Shown here one piece after another: positions 35,820-45,121 of a DNA stretch of 64,000 nucleotides. The notes under the pieces were generated by a model. The model saw only the letters and a program-made list of their open reading frames with translations, ran no database searches and had not been told where the DNA came from. The DNA comes from Paracholeplasma vituli (lineage in GTDB: Bacteria; Bacillota_I; Bacilli_A; Acholeplasmatales; UBA5453), in contig NZ_JAOEGN010000013.1 in the NCBI RefSeq assembly GCF_025446935.1, positions 1 through 64,000 of the forward strand. Reading direction: 5' to 3'. The position numbers were made by a program, and so were the translations under genes. Within the stretch, counting starts at the first letter, position 1. Each line of letters starts with the position of its first letter.

Positions 35820-37256
35820 TTGATAGATATTGACAAGTATTTTAAACCTAATTTAAAACAAGCAAGAAAGCGTACTAAAGCTGACATTGAACATAAGGAT
35901 TACCAATTAGACGAACGTTTACAAAAACTAGGTACAGGTAAGTTTTATAAGATTCAAACCTACGGTTGCCAAGGGAATGAAGCGGACGGCGAAACGATGG
36001 CAGGCATCTTAAATCAAATGGGTTATCGACCAACTGAAGAAGAGTCATCTGCCGACATCATCTTGATTAATACCTGTGCGATTCGTGAAAATGCAGAAAA
36101 TCGTATTTGGGGTGAACTCGGACGCTTAAAAAAACTAAAGTACCGCAATCCAGATTTGTTAATTGGGTTGTGTGGTTGTATGGCTCAGGAAGAGAATGTT
36201 GTGAACCGTGTTCTTGAAAAATACGAACACGTTGACCTTGTTTTTGGTACACATAACATCCACTTATTACCAGAATACATCGAAACCGCACACTTTAATA
36301 AAGAGCGCGTTATTGAAGTATTCTCAGAAGAAGGACACATCGTTGAAAATCTTCCGAAAGTAAGAACCAATCCTTACAAAGCATGGGTCAACATCATGTT
36401 TGGGTGCGATGAATTTTGCACCTACTGTATTGTTCCATATACACGCGGAAAAGAACGCTCAAGACAAAAATCTGAGATCATTGCTGAAGTAGAGGAACTT
36501 AAAGCTCAAGGTTATCAAGAAGTTACGCTACTTGGTCAAAACGTGAATGCCTACGGTAAAGACTTTAAAGATATCGATTATACCTTTGGTGATTTACTGA
36601 TGGATTTAGATAAGATTGGCATTCCTCGTATTCGCTTTACAACAAGCCATCCTCACGATTTAGATGATAAGACGATTGAAGCATTTAGATCCTGTAAATC
36701 AGTAATGCCACACTTACACCTACCAGTTCAATCTGGAAGTAATGCGGTTTTGAAAAAGATGAATCGTCACTATACCAAAGAGCTTTATCTAGAAGTTATT
36801 CAAAAACTTAAAAAAGCGAAACCGGATATCGCATTAACGACAGATATCATCGTCGCCTTTCCAACCGAAACTGAGGCCGATTTCCAAATGACTTTAGACC
36901 TCGTAAGAGAAATTGACTTTGAAGGTGCATACACATTTATATTCTCTAAGCGCGCTGGTACACCTGCTTATAGTTTCGAAGATAATATTCCAGAAAAAGA
37001 GAAGAAAGAACGTCTTCAAAGATTGATTGAAGTGGTCAATGAAGGGTATTATCGTGCAAGTCAAAAGTATAAAGATCAAGTGGTAGAAGTCCTAGTAGAA
37101 GGCACATCGAAACAGGATGAACACACACTTGCAGGCTACTCAGAACATAATAAACTTGTGAACTTTAAAGGGGATAAATCTCTTATTGGGAAGATTGTTA
37201 AGGTTAAAATTACTGAACCTAGAACATGGTTTTTAAATGGTGAAGCCTGTGAGTAA
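35820..37256 (+). CDS. miaB: tRNA-2-methylthio-N6-dimethylallyladenosine synthase
   Basis: Radical SAM enzyme that adds the 2-methylthio group to i6A37 of tRNA; MiaA, encoded at 43750, makes its substrate. About 478 residues: the UPF0004 domain with three cluster cysteines (TYGCQGNEADGE, INTCAIRENAE, LCGCMAQEE), radical SAM loop FGCDEFCTYCIVPYTRGKERSR, LLGQNVNAYG, and a C-terminal TRAM domain (VEVLVEGTSK...LVNFKG). The usual TYGCQMN reads TYGCQGN here, not a catalytic change. Start: TTG 35820 has AGGTGAT well spaced before it; GTG 35811 has none. Confidence 0.95.
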   Translation: MIDIDKYFKPNLKQARKRTKADIEHKDYQLDERLQKLGTGKFYKIQTYGCQGNEADGETMAGILNQMGYRPTEEESSADIILINTCAIRENAENRIWGELGRLKKLKYRNPDLLIGLCGCMAQEENVVNRVLEKYEHVDLVFGTHNIHLLPEYIETAHFNKERVIEVFSEEGHIVENLPKVRTNPYKAWVNIMFGCDEFCTYCIVPYTRGKERSRQKSEIIAEVEELKAQGYQEVTLLGQNVNAYGKDFKDIDYTFGDLLMDLDKIGIPRIRFTTSHPHDLDDKTIEAFRSCKSVMPHLHLPVQSGSNAVLKKMNRHYTKELYLEVIQKLKKAKPDIALTTDIIVAFPTETEADFQMTLDLVREIDFEGAYTFIFSKRAGTPAYSFEDNIPEKEKKERLQRLIEVVNEGYYRASQKYKDQVVEVLVEGTSKQDEHTLAGYSEHNKLVNFKGDKSLIGKIVKVKITEPRTWFLNGEACE

Positions 37257-37602
37257 ACGCGATGAATTAATCGAAATGATTGAGTCTTTAGACATCTTAA
37301 AACGTTATCAAAAGTTTGAACAAGTCATCAATGGGGATAAAGATTTAAAAAGGCGATTTAGTGAGATGAAGGCACTCCAAAAACAGTTAGTGAATGCGAA
37401 AACCATTCAAAAACCAAAGGCGATTGATCAGTTTCAAGCAGCCTATGATGAGGTTCGTCAATCGATTGAAACGGACCCTATGATTGAGACTTATTTGGAC
37501 CTTCAACAAGAACTAAACGATTTATTAAAAGAGATAAAAGAAATCATTGAGACAGAGATTAATCAAGCAATTTCTAACCAATCTGTAATAAGTGGGAAAT
37601 AG
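37237..37602 (+). CDS. ymcA: YlbF/YmcA family protein
   Basis: A 121-residue all-helical protein of the Com_YlbF family. In Bacillus, YmcA, YlbF and YaaT form a complex that modulates RNase Y; YmcA is encoded right after miaB, as here. The pattern LIEMIESLDILKRYQKFEQVINGDKDLKRRFSEMKALQKQLVNAKTI fits the family, with a second helix pair ETYLDLQQELNDLLKEIKEII. ATG 37237 or the GTG-type alternatives overlap miaB by 20 bp. Neither YlbF nor YaaT is in the window. Its terminator includes the stop codon. Confidence 0.88.
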   Translation: MVKPVSKRDELIEMIESLDILKRYQKFEQVINGDKDLKRRFSEMKALQKQLVNAKTIQKPKAIDQFQAAYDEVRQSIETDPMIETYLDLQQELNDLLKEIKEIIETEINQAISNQSVISGK

Positions 37603-37631
37603 CCGTAATAACGGCCCATCCCACTTTTTAT
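37590..37631 (+). terminator. Terminator of miaB-ymcA
   Basis: Long hairpin: AAGTGGGA...GCCGT-AATA-ACGGC...TCCCACTT followed by TTTT, with the ymcA stop inside the 5' arm. Confidence 0.9.
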
Positions 37632-37644
37632 TATGGGGTCGTAC

Positions 37645-37673
37645 TTGTAAAATATATAAATTTAAGGTATGAT
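37645..37673 (+). promoter_or_regulatory. Promoter of the SAP-like membrane protein gene
   Basis: TTGTAA (37645-37650), 17-bp spacer, TATGAT (37668-37673). Confidence 0.75.
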
Positions 37674-37705
37674 AAGGGTAAGCAAACACTAATGGGGGGA
37701 TTATT

Positions 37706-39466
37706 ATGGCAATTCTAACGATGTTTAGCGAAGTCAAGATTGGTGACAAGAAAGTCAAAATAGAAGAATTGGTAGGCACACTGATTCTATATCCTGCTGA
37801 CAAGGTAGTCAGATTTTTTGAGTTGATTGGCTTAACCGTGCCTCGCAAGCTCAGAATGGCCTCACTCAGACGTGAATTGGATCCATATGTGACCAGTAAG
37901 AAAATTGTACTTCAAACCCTTTCAGATGAAGTGAACTACCGCTTATCTTGGTATGATCATTTTAGTGAATCTCAACTCGTTAATTTGGTTCCACAATTTA
38001 AAGATGCGGACCTTGACCGTAAAGCTAGGGAAACATTATGGGTAAACTTATTGTCGTATTTATTTGACAAACAAGTACCTGAAAATGAACTAATGGGATT
38101 TATCAAAGCGGCGAAAGAACACCAAAAAGGTGCTGTATTAGAAGATTTTATTCAATACAATGACAAGTTAAATTCACTCTTTTTTGATGAACAAAATCAA
38201 ATCGACGGCTTAACACCTGAAGTATTTAGACCCGTATTATTTAAGAGTTCTACACTCGTTGAATTACGTGAAATCGGTAAGAAATTTGGTGTCGATGTCC
38301 CACGTCGTTTGAAGAAAAACGAACTCGTCGATATTATTATTAAAGAACTCAAGAATCAAGATAAATATACCAAAGAACTCGAAGATAAAGTCAGTGGATT
38401 GGCGGTTATTCAACTTCAAAGATTCGCAATAGAACACAATATCAAAGCATCCATTGAACTTAAGAAAGAAGAAATTATTGAATACATTCTTTCTAATGCT
38501 TCTGAAACCAAAGAAAAATATTATGTCCCTTCAACACCGGGTGTTTACGAAGAGATAAAACCATCTGTTCGTGTGTATGTCGATGAAGAACCAGAAATTC
38601 AAGTCACACCAGAACCAGAACCAGTGATTGAAAAAGTGGTTGAAGTGGAACCTGAACCAGTCATCGAAGTTAAGCCAGAACCAGTGGTCGAAGTTGAACC
38701 GGAACCAATGATTACGGTGCTTCCTGTAGATGAAGAAGTGGAAGCCCTTAAACCTGAACCAAAAGCAGTTGAACCTGTTGAAGAACCGGTAAAGGTAGAG
38801 CCAAAAACACCTGAAAGCCCTCGTCCAGTTCAAAAAGAAGAACAACCTAGTGCTCTTGGGGGCGCTTATATCTCTAAAGAAGCGTTTGAAGGTATCGTGG
38901 CTGAACTTCGTGCTTTACGCATGGATTTAAACCAATACCATCAAGCCATGCTCGATAAGGCTTATGAAAAAGCCCATCGACCAATCCTTACCCCAACCTT
39001 TATGATGGGTTATGAAACAACACTCTCCGCTAAGGAATGGGATAAAGTAGAAAAATCAGAAGCGAAGCAAATTGAAGAGATGAATACCGTGAAATCGGAA
39101 TTAACTTCCTCAACTACTTCCGTGATTGAAACCATCAAAGAAGAGGATAACCTCGCGAATCCTTCTGTTTCAGACAAGAAAAAAGGCAAAAAGAAAGAAA
39201 AGAAACCAATCGGTAAAGTAAGAAAGACCCTTCGTATCGTTTTCTGGTCAGTTTTATTATTGGGTATTATTTACTTAGCTGCTGCCTTCTTAAGAGCTAA
39301 TAATGTCTTTGATTTCTGGGCAACATATGGCAATACCGATATATATAATACCATCATGAATCCAGGTTACGAATTCGCATCTCACGCTACAGAATGGATC
39401 AACACAACCATTCGATTCATTGGTAACTGGGAAGCATTCATGAACTGGTTTAATAACGTATTTTAA
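37706..39466 (+). CDS. Unrecognised protein with SAP/Rho-N-like modules, EP-rich linker and C-terminal membrane helix
   Basis: A 586-residue protein I do not recognise as a named family. Two modules resemble SAP or Rho-N helix-extended-helix motifs, which usually bind nucleic acid: STLVELREIGKKFGVDVPRRLKKNELVDIIIKEL (about 182-215) and a second at about 231-263 (LQRFAIEHNIKASIELKKEEIIEYIL). A weaker copy is near 36-58 (FFELIGLTVPRKLRMASLRREL). Next is a Glu-Pro-Val repeat stretch (about 294-380), then a helical part, a KKKGKKKEKK patch (491-500), one membrane helix (about 508-530) and a tail. The layout suggests a membrane anchor for nucleic acid; this is inference. ATG 37706 follows GGGGGGA. 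It has its own promoter, upstream of mutS. Confidence 0.75.
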   Translation: MAILTMFSEVKIGDKKVKIEELVGTLILYPADKVVRFFELIGLTVPRKLRMASLRRELDPYVTSKKIVLQTLSDEVNYRLSWYDHFSESQLVNLVPQFKDADLDRKARETLWVNLLSYLFDKQVPENELMGFIKAAKEHQKGAVLEDFIQYNDKLNSLFFDEQNQIDGLTPEVFRPVLFKSSTLVELREIGKKFGVDVPRRLKKNELVDIIIKELKNQDKYTKELEDKVSGLAVIQLQRFAIEHNIKASIELKKEEIIEYILSNASETKEKYYVPSTPGVYEEIKPSVRVYVDEEPEIQVTPEPEPVIEKVVEVEPEPVIEVKPEPVVEVEPEPMITVLPVDEEVEALKPEPKAVEPVEEPVKVEPKTPESPRPVQKEEQPSALGGAYISKEAFEGIVAELRALRMDLNQYHQAMLDKAYEKAHRPILTPTFMMGYETTLSAKEWDKVEKSEAKQIEEMNTVKSELTSSTTSVIETIKEEDNLANPSVSDKKKGKKKEKKPIGKVRKTLRIVFWSVLLLGIIYLAAAFLRANNVFDFWATYGNTDIYNTIMNPGYEFASHATEWINTTIRFIGNWEAFMNWFNNVF

Positions 39467-39496
39467 GGATTAGATTTACTGTAGAAAGGTGATTGT

Positions 39497-42022
39497 ATGG
39501 GCAAAAAAGACATTACATACACCCCGATGATGCAACAATATTTAGACATTAAAAAGGACTACGCTGACGCGATAGTCTTTTTTAGATTAGGCGACTTCTA
39601 TGAAATGTTTTTTGAGGACGCAATCCTCGCATCCAAAGAATTAGAGATTGCTTTAACAGGTAGAGATGCAGGGGTTAAAGAACGCGTACCAATGTGTGGA
39701 GTACCTTACCACGCAATGATTCCGTATGCACAAAGATTGATTCAAAAAGGTTATAAAATCGCGATAGTTGAGCAGGTTACAGAACCTGGTAATGGACTTG
39801 TAAAACGTGAAGTCGTTAAACTGATTACCCCAGGCATGATTATGGATGAAGGCATTTTAGATGCTTCAAATTATAACTATATTGGCGCATTAGTCCAAGA
39901 CAAATTAAAATACCATTTAGCCTATGCGGATTTATCAACAGGGGATCTTTCATTAATGACCGATTTAGCGGAAGCGGATGTCATTAAGCAAATCCTCGTT
40001 TTAAACATTAAAGAGATCGTATTGGAAAAAGACCAAAAACGATTAGAAGATAAAATCAGACCCTATGCTTTAATATCCTATACACATGGCACATTAGAAC
40101 TTTCGATGGTTGAAGGGTTAGAACCCTATTCAAAACTCGCTGTTTCAAGATTATTACACTATTTGAGTGATACACAAAGAAGCGATATCAAACAGTTTAA
40201 TAAATTGAATCTTATCGAGCCAGAGGCGTTCCTTAAAGTCGATTACCAAAGCCGTTTAAGTCTAGAAATTTCTGAAAGTATCGGTAAACGTAATACACAA
40301 ACCTTATTGTCAACGATGGATCATACCATCACAGCTTTAGGGTCACGTCGATTACGTAAAATGGTCGATGAACCGAGCCGAGATCAAGCAGTCTTAAATG
40401 AACGTTACGATACAATTGATGCCTTACAAAAAAACATCATTCTTTTAAATGAACTGCGTGAATCCTTAAAAGGGGTCTATGACCTAAGACGTATTACCTC
40501 TAGAATCGCCACCAAAAATGCATCTGGTAAAGATCTCGCTCAACTCAGACAAACCCTATCGAAACTCCCAGCGATAAAGACAGTGCTCAGGGATTATCAA
40601 CAACTGATCACAGATGGATTGAACCAAAATATTCAAGATTTTGGTGAACTGTACGAGCTTTTAGACCGTGCTGTTGAATTAGACCCACCACTAACTTTAA
40701 AAGAAGGTGGACTCATCAAATATGGGTATAACCCTGAACTCGACGAACTCAAACGGGCTTCTACCGATGGTAAATCTTGGATGATGGCGTTTGAGACCAG
40801 TGAAAAAGAACGTACTGGCATCAAAAATCTTAAAGTCGGATATAACCGTGTATTTGGTTATTATATTGAGATATCTAAAGGTAGCTTAGAAATGGTTTTA
40901 CCTGAATTTGGATACGAACGTAAACAAACCTTATCAACAGGCGAACGCTATGTTACCCCACTCCTAAAAGAAAAAGAAGCCTACTTACTCTCTGCTGGAG
41001 AAAAAGAACTCGCCTTAGAATACGAGTTATTCGTCGCTTTGCGTGAGACAGTATCACACTATACTAAAGACCTACAAATACTATCAGATCATATTAGTTT
41101 CATCGATGTGATGGCGAATTTCGCTTTCATCGCGAAAAAGTACCGTTATGTAAGACCACAGCTTCAAGATACCCAAACTGTCCGTATCATAAATGGTAGA
41201 CACCCTGTTGTTGAAAGAGCCCTTGAAGGCAATTTCGTTGAAAACAATATCGAGATTAACGAATCTGGCATTTTACTGATTACGGGTCCAAATATGAGTG
41301 GTAAATCGACTTATATGCGTATGCTTGCCCAAATAGTTGTTTTAGCACAAATTGGTTCATTCGTTCCGGCTGATTTGGCTGAATTGCCAATCTTTGATGC
41401 GATTTACACCCGTATTGGAGCGAGCAATGATTTAAGTGCTGGGCAATCGACTTTTATGGTTGAAATGTTAGAAGCGAATGAAGCGATTCGTAACGCCACT
41501 AAGCAAAGTTTACTCATCTTTGATGAAATCGGACGTGGCACAGCCACTTACGATGGGATGGCACTTGCACAAGCCATCATCGAATATGTACATGAAAAAA
41601 TCAAAGCAATTACTTTATTTTCAACCCACTACCATGAACTTACGGTGTTAGAACAAACCTTAAAACGCCTTAAGAATATCCATGTGTCTGCAGTTGAAGA
41701 AAAACATAGTATTGTGTTCTTACATAAAATCAAAGAAGGTCCAACCGATAAATCTTACGGGATTAATGTTGCTGAACTGGCAAAACTACCTAAAACTTTG
41801 ATTTATCGTGCAGATGAAATATTGAAACATCTCGAAGCCGATAAGAAAAAAACGGCTTTATTAAACTTATTTAACTTCGACAGTTTGGATGAAATGACAA
41901 CAAATTACGTATCCAAATCAGAAGAACACGTCGTGGAAACCATTAAAGAAACAGATATCAATAGTCTATCTCCAATTGACGCGTTATTACTTATTAAGAA
42001 ACTTCAAGATGAATTGAAGTAG
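39497..42022 (+). CDS. mutS: DNA mismatch repair protein MutS
   Basis: Recognises mismatches and small loops and recruits MutL. The 841 residues contain the mismatch-reading motif in FFRLGDFYEMFFEDA (Phe-x-Glu), core and lever domains, and the ABC-type ATPase: Walker A GPNMSGKSTYMRMLAQIVVLAQIGSFVPA, DAIYTRIGASNDLSAGQSTFMVEM, LLIFDEIGRGTATYDGMALAQAI (Walker B) and STHYHELT. ATG 39497 follows AAAGGTGATT. mutL begins 15 bp downstream, so the two are cotranscribed. Length is normal. Confidence 0.99.
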   Translation: MGKKDITYTPMMQQYLDIKKDYADAIVFFRLGDFYEMFFEDAILASKELEIALTGRDAGVKERVPMCGVPYHAMIPYAQRLIQKGYKIAIVEQVTEPGNGLVKREVVKLITPGMIMDEGILDASNYNYIGALVQDKLKYHLAYADLSTGDLSLMTDLAEADVIKQILVLNIKEIVLEKDQKRLEDKIRPYALISYTHGTLELSMVEGLEPYSKLAVSRLLHYLSDTQRSDIKQFNKLNLIEPEAFLKVDYQSRLSLEISESIGKRNTQTLLSTMDHTITALGSRRLRKMVDEPSRDQAVLNERYDTIDALQKNIILLNELRESLKGVYDLRRITSRIATKNASGKDLAQLRQTLSKLPAIKTVLRDYQQLITDGLNQNIQDFGELYELLDRAVELDPPLTLKEGGLIKYGYNPELDELKRASTDGKSWMMAFETSEKERTGIKNLKVGYNRVFGYYIEISKGSLEMVLPEFGYERKQTLSTGERYVTPLLKEKEAYLLSAGEKELALEYELFVALRETVSHYTKDLQILSDHISFIDVMANFAFIAKKYRYVRPQLQDTQTVRIINGRHPVVERALEGNFVENNIEINESGILLITGPNMSGKSTYMRMLAQIVVLAQIGSFVPADLAELPIFDAIYTRIGASNDLSAGQSTFMVEMLEANEAIRNATKQSLLIFDEIGRGTATYDGMALAQAIIEYVHEKIKAITLFSTHYHELTVLEQTLKRLKNIHVSAVEEKHSIVFLHKIKEGPTDKSYGINVAELAKLPKTLIYRADEILKHLEADKKKTALLNLFNFDSLDEMTTNYVSKSEEHVVETIKETDINSLSPIDALLLIKKLQDELK

Positions 42023-42037
42023 AAAGGACACATTCTC

Positions 42038-43753
42038 ATGGCAAAAATCATAAAACTCGATGAACGACTCTCTAACATGATTGCTGCTGGAGAAGTTGTC
42101 ACAAGACCAGCCTCGGCATTGAAAGAATTGATTGAAAACGCAATCGATGCGAAAGCGACTAAGATTGAAATTCATCTAAAGAATCATGGATTAGATGAGA
42201 TCAAAGTCGTTGATAATGGGATTGGTATGGAAGCGACCGATTTGCATTTAGCCTTCTTAAGACATGCGACCTCAAAGATTAAGAACGAATATGACCTTGC
42301 CCATATCGTCAGTTTAGGGTTCCGTGGCGAAGCCGTTCCGGCCATCGCCTCGGTATCCAAAATGACGATTTCATCTAAAACTTTAGAAACCGACCCCTAC
42401 ACTGTCACCTATGAAGGCGGTGTATTGGTTCATGAAGGTAGAATTGCTTTAAATCAAGGGACAGAAGTCAAAGTTAGAGACTTATTTTATAATGTACCAG
42501 CACGTTTAAAATACATCAAATCCCCTCAAACCGAACTCGCGTATATGCTTGAAGTGATCGATGAGATGATGCTTGCCAACCCGAAAATTGCTTTTGTGGT
42601 ATCGCACGATCAAAAAGTTTTAAGAACCACTTCAGGCAGTGCAGACTATTTAGAAATATTTGCTAATATCTATGGAAACGACATCGCGAAATCTTTAAAG
42701 ATTCACGATATCGAACAAAACGATATTCGAATTAAAGCCTATTTGGTTAGCCCTCAAATCACACGAGCGCGCAAAAATGACGTGATTGTTTCGGTGAACG
42801 GTAGAACCATTCAAAACTATGTGCTCGTTAATAGCGTGGTGGAAGGCTATCATACCCATTTAATGGTTGGACGCTATCCGATTGCATATATCGATATTCA
42901 CTTAGATGTCTCCTTAGTGGACGTGAATGTCCATCCTCAAAAGAAGGAAATCAAATTCTCCAATGAATATGTAGTTGCGAACCTCATCAGAACGTGTGTT
43001 GGAGACGCATTCAAAGTCCATAATGAATCCATTCCAGATAGTCTAAAAACGCCATCACCAACTGTGAAGTATACCGGTTTTGAACTCTGGGAAAGTGGCG
43101 ATAACGTTGAGGTTATTAAACCTAATCGTATTGAAGAAACACCTTTGGAAATTAAAACAGAACAACCGAAACCTAAACTCCCTGAAATGAGTTATATCGG
43201 GGCTTATGCAGGTACATATCTATTATTTCAAAACCCACAAGGTTTATACTTAGTTGACCAACATGCAGCTGCAGAACGAATTCGCTATGAAATAATATTT
43301 GAACGTCTTGGTGATCATAAAACAGAACGTAAACAATTGTTGACCCCGATTTTGTATCATTTTAGACCAACTGAACAAGATATTGTTGAACACAATCGAA
43401 TGCTGCTCGCATCATACGGATTGGATTTTGAAGTGATTCAAGATGCTTACGCATTAAGAGAATTACCACTATGGTTAGATGAAAAAGACATCGACTATAT
43501 GGTTTATAGCCTTCTTGAACAACTCAGAACCTATCAATCGATTGATATCAAAAAACTGCGTGACCAATTGGCTAAGGATGTTGCTTGTAAAGGCGCCATA
43601 AAGGCCAATAAGGCATTAAATACCCATGAAATTGAACACCTCATGGAAGCTTTAAAAGCCTGTGACAATCCGTATTACTGTCCACATGGTAGACCGATTG
43701 TCATTTCATTTACACAGTACGAAATTGAAAAGTTGTTTAAACGTATTGTATGA
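42038..43753 (+). CDS. mutL: DNA mismatch repair protein MutL
   Basis: Couples MutS recognition to strand nicking. The 571 residues have the GHKL ATPase: IAAGEVVTRPASALKELIENAIDAKAT, DNGIGM, HATSKI, GFRGEAVPAIASV. The C-terminal domain keeps the metal endonuclease signature DQHAAAERIRYE plus ACKGAIKANKAL and CPHGRPIV, so it should nick DNA itself, as in organisms without MutH. ATG 42038 after AGAAAGGAC. It overlaps miaA by 4 bp (ATGA), and this TGA stop is one of the points showing the standard code. Confidence 0.98.
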   Translation: MAKIIKLDERLSNMIAAGEVVTRPASALKELIENAIDAKATKIEIHLKNHGLDEIKVVDNGIGMEATDLHLAFLRHATSKIKNEYDLAHIVSLGFRGEAVPAIASVSKMTISSKTLETDPYTVTYEGGVLVHEGRIALNQGTEVKVRDLFYNVPARLKYIKSPQTELAYMLEVIDEMMLANPKIAFVVSHDQKVLRTTSGSADYLEIFANIYGNDIAKSLKIHDIEQNDIRIKAYLVSPQITRARKNDVIVSVNGRTIQNYVLVNSVVEGYHTHLMVGRYPIAYIDIHLDVSLVDVNVHPQKKEIKFSNEYVVANLIRTCVGDAFKVHNESIPDSLKTPSPTVKYTGFELWESGDNVEVIKPNRIEETPLEIKTEQPKPKLPEMSYIGAYAGTYLLFQNPQGLYLVDQHAAAERIRYEIIFERLGDHKTERKQLLTPILYHFRPTEQDIVEHNRMLLASYGLDFEVIQDAYALRELPLWLDEKDIDYMVYSLLEQLRTYQSIDIKKLRDQLAKDVACKGAIKANKALNTHEIEHLMEALKACDNPYYCPHGRPIVISFTQYEIEKLFKRIV

Positions 43754-44625
43754 AAAAAGTGGTTGTTATTTGCGGTCCAACTGCAGTCGGCAAAACGAAA
43801 TTATCCATCGATTTGGCGACCTATTTCGATGCCGAAATCATTTCAGGTGACTCTGTTCAAGTCTATCAGTCTTTAGATATTGGGTCTGCTAAAATCAAGC
43901 AAGAAGAAATGCGTGGAATCAAGCATCATATGCTCGATATCCTTAAACCGAGCGAATCCTTTGATGTCGCAACTTTTCAACGTCTAGTCCGTTCACATAT
44001 CGAAACTATAGAACGCCCTTTTATCGTAGGTGGCACTGGACTTTACATTAAAGCTGCCTTATACGACTATGAATTTAATAATCCAAAACGGGATCTCGAT
44101 GAAGAAAAAATGTACGATAATCTTTCTAATGAGGCATTACATGATTTATTAAAAGATATTGATCCAGACACTGCAACGATTCTTCACCCAAATAATCGTA
44201 GAAGAGTCCTAAGAGCACTTTCGTTAGCAAAAGAAACCAAACGCAGTAGCCTTCAGAAAAAGGATGTTCTGATTTATGACGCCTTAATCCTTTACGCTTC
44301 GATGGACCGTGAGATTCTGTATGAGCGAATCAATAAGCGGGTGGATATGATGATGGATGAAAGTTTTTTAGAAGAAACCATAAAACTAAAAAAGGAAGGT
44401 TTAAAACTAGACATTCTGGGGTATCGCGAGTTGATGCAATACTTAGAAAATGAACTTTCCCTCGAAGATGCACTTATTGAAATTAAAAAGAAGACCAGAC
44501 ACTTAGCGAAAAGACAAGAAACCTGGTTTAAGAATCAAATGCATGCTGAAATCATTGATATGAAAGACTACGATTCTGCCTTAGCATTAGCCATTGAAAA
44601 AATAAAGAAATTTTACGAGGTTTAA
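43750..44625 (+). CDS. miaA: tRNA dimethylallyltransferase
   Basis: Adds a dimethylallyl group from DMAPP to A37 of tRNAs reading UNN codons; MiaB (35820) then methylthiolates it. The 291 residues contain P-loop ICGPTAVGKTKLSIDLA, SGDSVQVYQSLDIGSAK, HHMLDILKPSESFDVATFQ, FIVGGTGLYIKAALYDY and LHPNNRRRVLRALSLA. It starts inside the mutL stop, a conserved mutL-miaA link. aroK follows after 1 bp. Slightly short at the C-terminus compared with E. coli, as in other Firmicutes. Confidence 0.97.
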   Translation: MKKVVVICGPTAVGKTKLSIDLATYFDAEIISGDSVQVYQSLDIGSAKIKQEEMRGIKHHMLDILKPSESFDVATFQRLVRSHIETIERPFIVGGTGLYIKAALYDYEFNNPKRDLDEEKMYDNLSNEALHDLLKDIDPDTATILHPNNRRRVLRALSLAKETKRSSLQKKDVLIYDALILYASMDREILYERINKRVDMMMDESFLEETIKLKKEGLKLDILGYRELMQYLENELSLEDALIEIKKKTRHLAKRQETWFKNQMHAEIIDMKDYDSALALAIEKIKKFYEV

Positions 44626-44626
44626 T

Positions 44627-45121
44627 ATGAACATTTACTTAATCGGCATGCCGGGGGCAGGTAAAACCACCATCGGCAAGCGTTTAGCACAAATACTCAA
44701 CTATACTTTCATCGACTTAGACCATAGGATTGAAAAAAACGCCTTAATGTTCATCGATGAAATTTTTGAAAAATATGGAGAAGAAACATTCCGTATTCAA
44801 GAAAAACAAGCTTTATCCGAAATTGAAGGCGACAATCTCGTCATTTCAACCGGTGGTGGCATCGTCAAAGACCGCACCAATAAGGCTTTAATGAACGGTA
44901 TAAAGGTATACATCGATACCGATATTTCGATTATCGAAGACCGTATCGGAAAAGACTTTCAACCACGTCCCGTATTAAAGAAAAAATCTTTACACACGCT
45001 TTATGACGAACGTATGCTCAACTATGTGTTCTTCGCAGATTTAATCGTTTCTAACGATGGTGACCTCGAAGTGACCACTCAAAAACTACGTGCATTACTC
45101 AAGGAGAAGTTCAATTTATGA
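44627..45121 (+). CDS. aroK: Shikimate kinase
   Basis: Phosphorylates shikimate in the pathway to chorismate. The 164 residues have the P-loop LIGMPGAGKTTIGKRLAQILNYTFIDLDHRIE, substrate residues in FRIQEKQAL, the glycine motif VISTGGGIV and the lid RPVL. ATG 44627 follows ACGAGGTTTA right after the miaA stop, and its end overlaps aroQ by 4 bp. Shikimate genes are unusual in Mollicutes; the pair here implies at least part of the pathway. Prephenate, a product further on, is used by the TrhP proteins at 19771-21845. Confidence 0.95.
   Translation: MNIYLIGMPGAGKTTIGKRLAQILNYTFIDLDHRIEKNALMFIDEIFEKYGEETFRIQEKQALSEIEGDNLVISTGGGIVKDRTNKALMNGIKVYIDTDISIIEDRIGKDFQPRPVLKKKSLHTLYDERMLNYVFFADLIVSNDGDLEVTTQKLRALLKEKFNL

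Noticed and set aside
38580-38800. Short repeats suggesting a CRISPR or satellite array
   Set aside because: They are irregular in-frame GAACCAGAACC-type codon repeats encoding EPEP, without spacers of constant length.
38531-38845. Minus-strand open frame rich in Phe and Trp (104 codons)
   Set aside because: It is the antisense of the Glu-Pro repeat stretch of the SAP-like protein; the composition is an artefact of GAACCA repeats.
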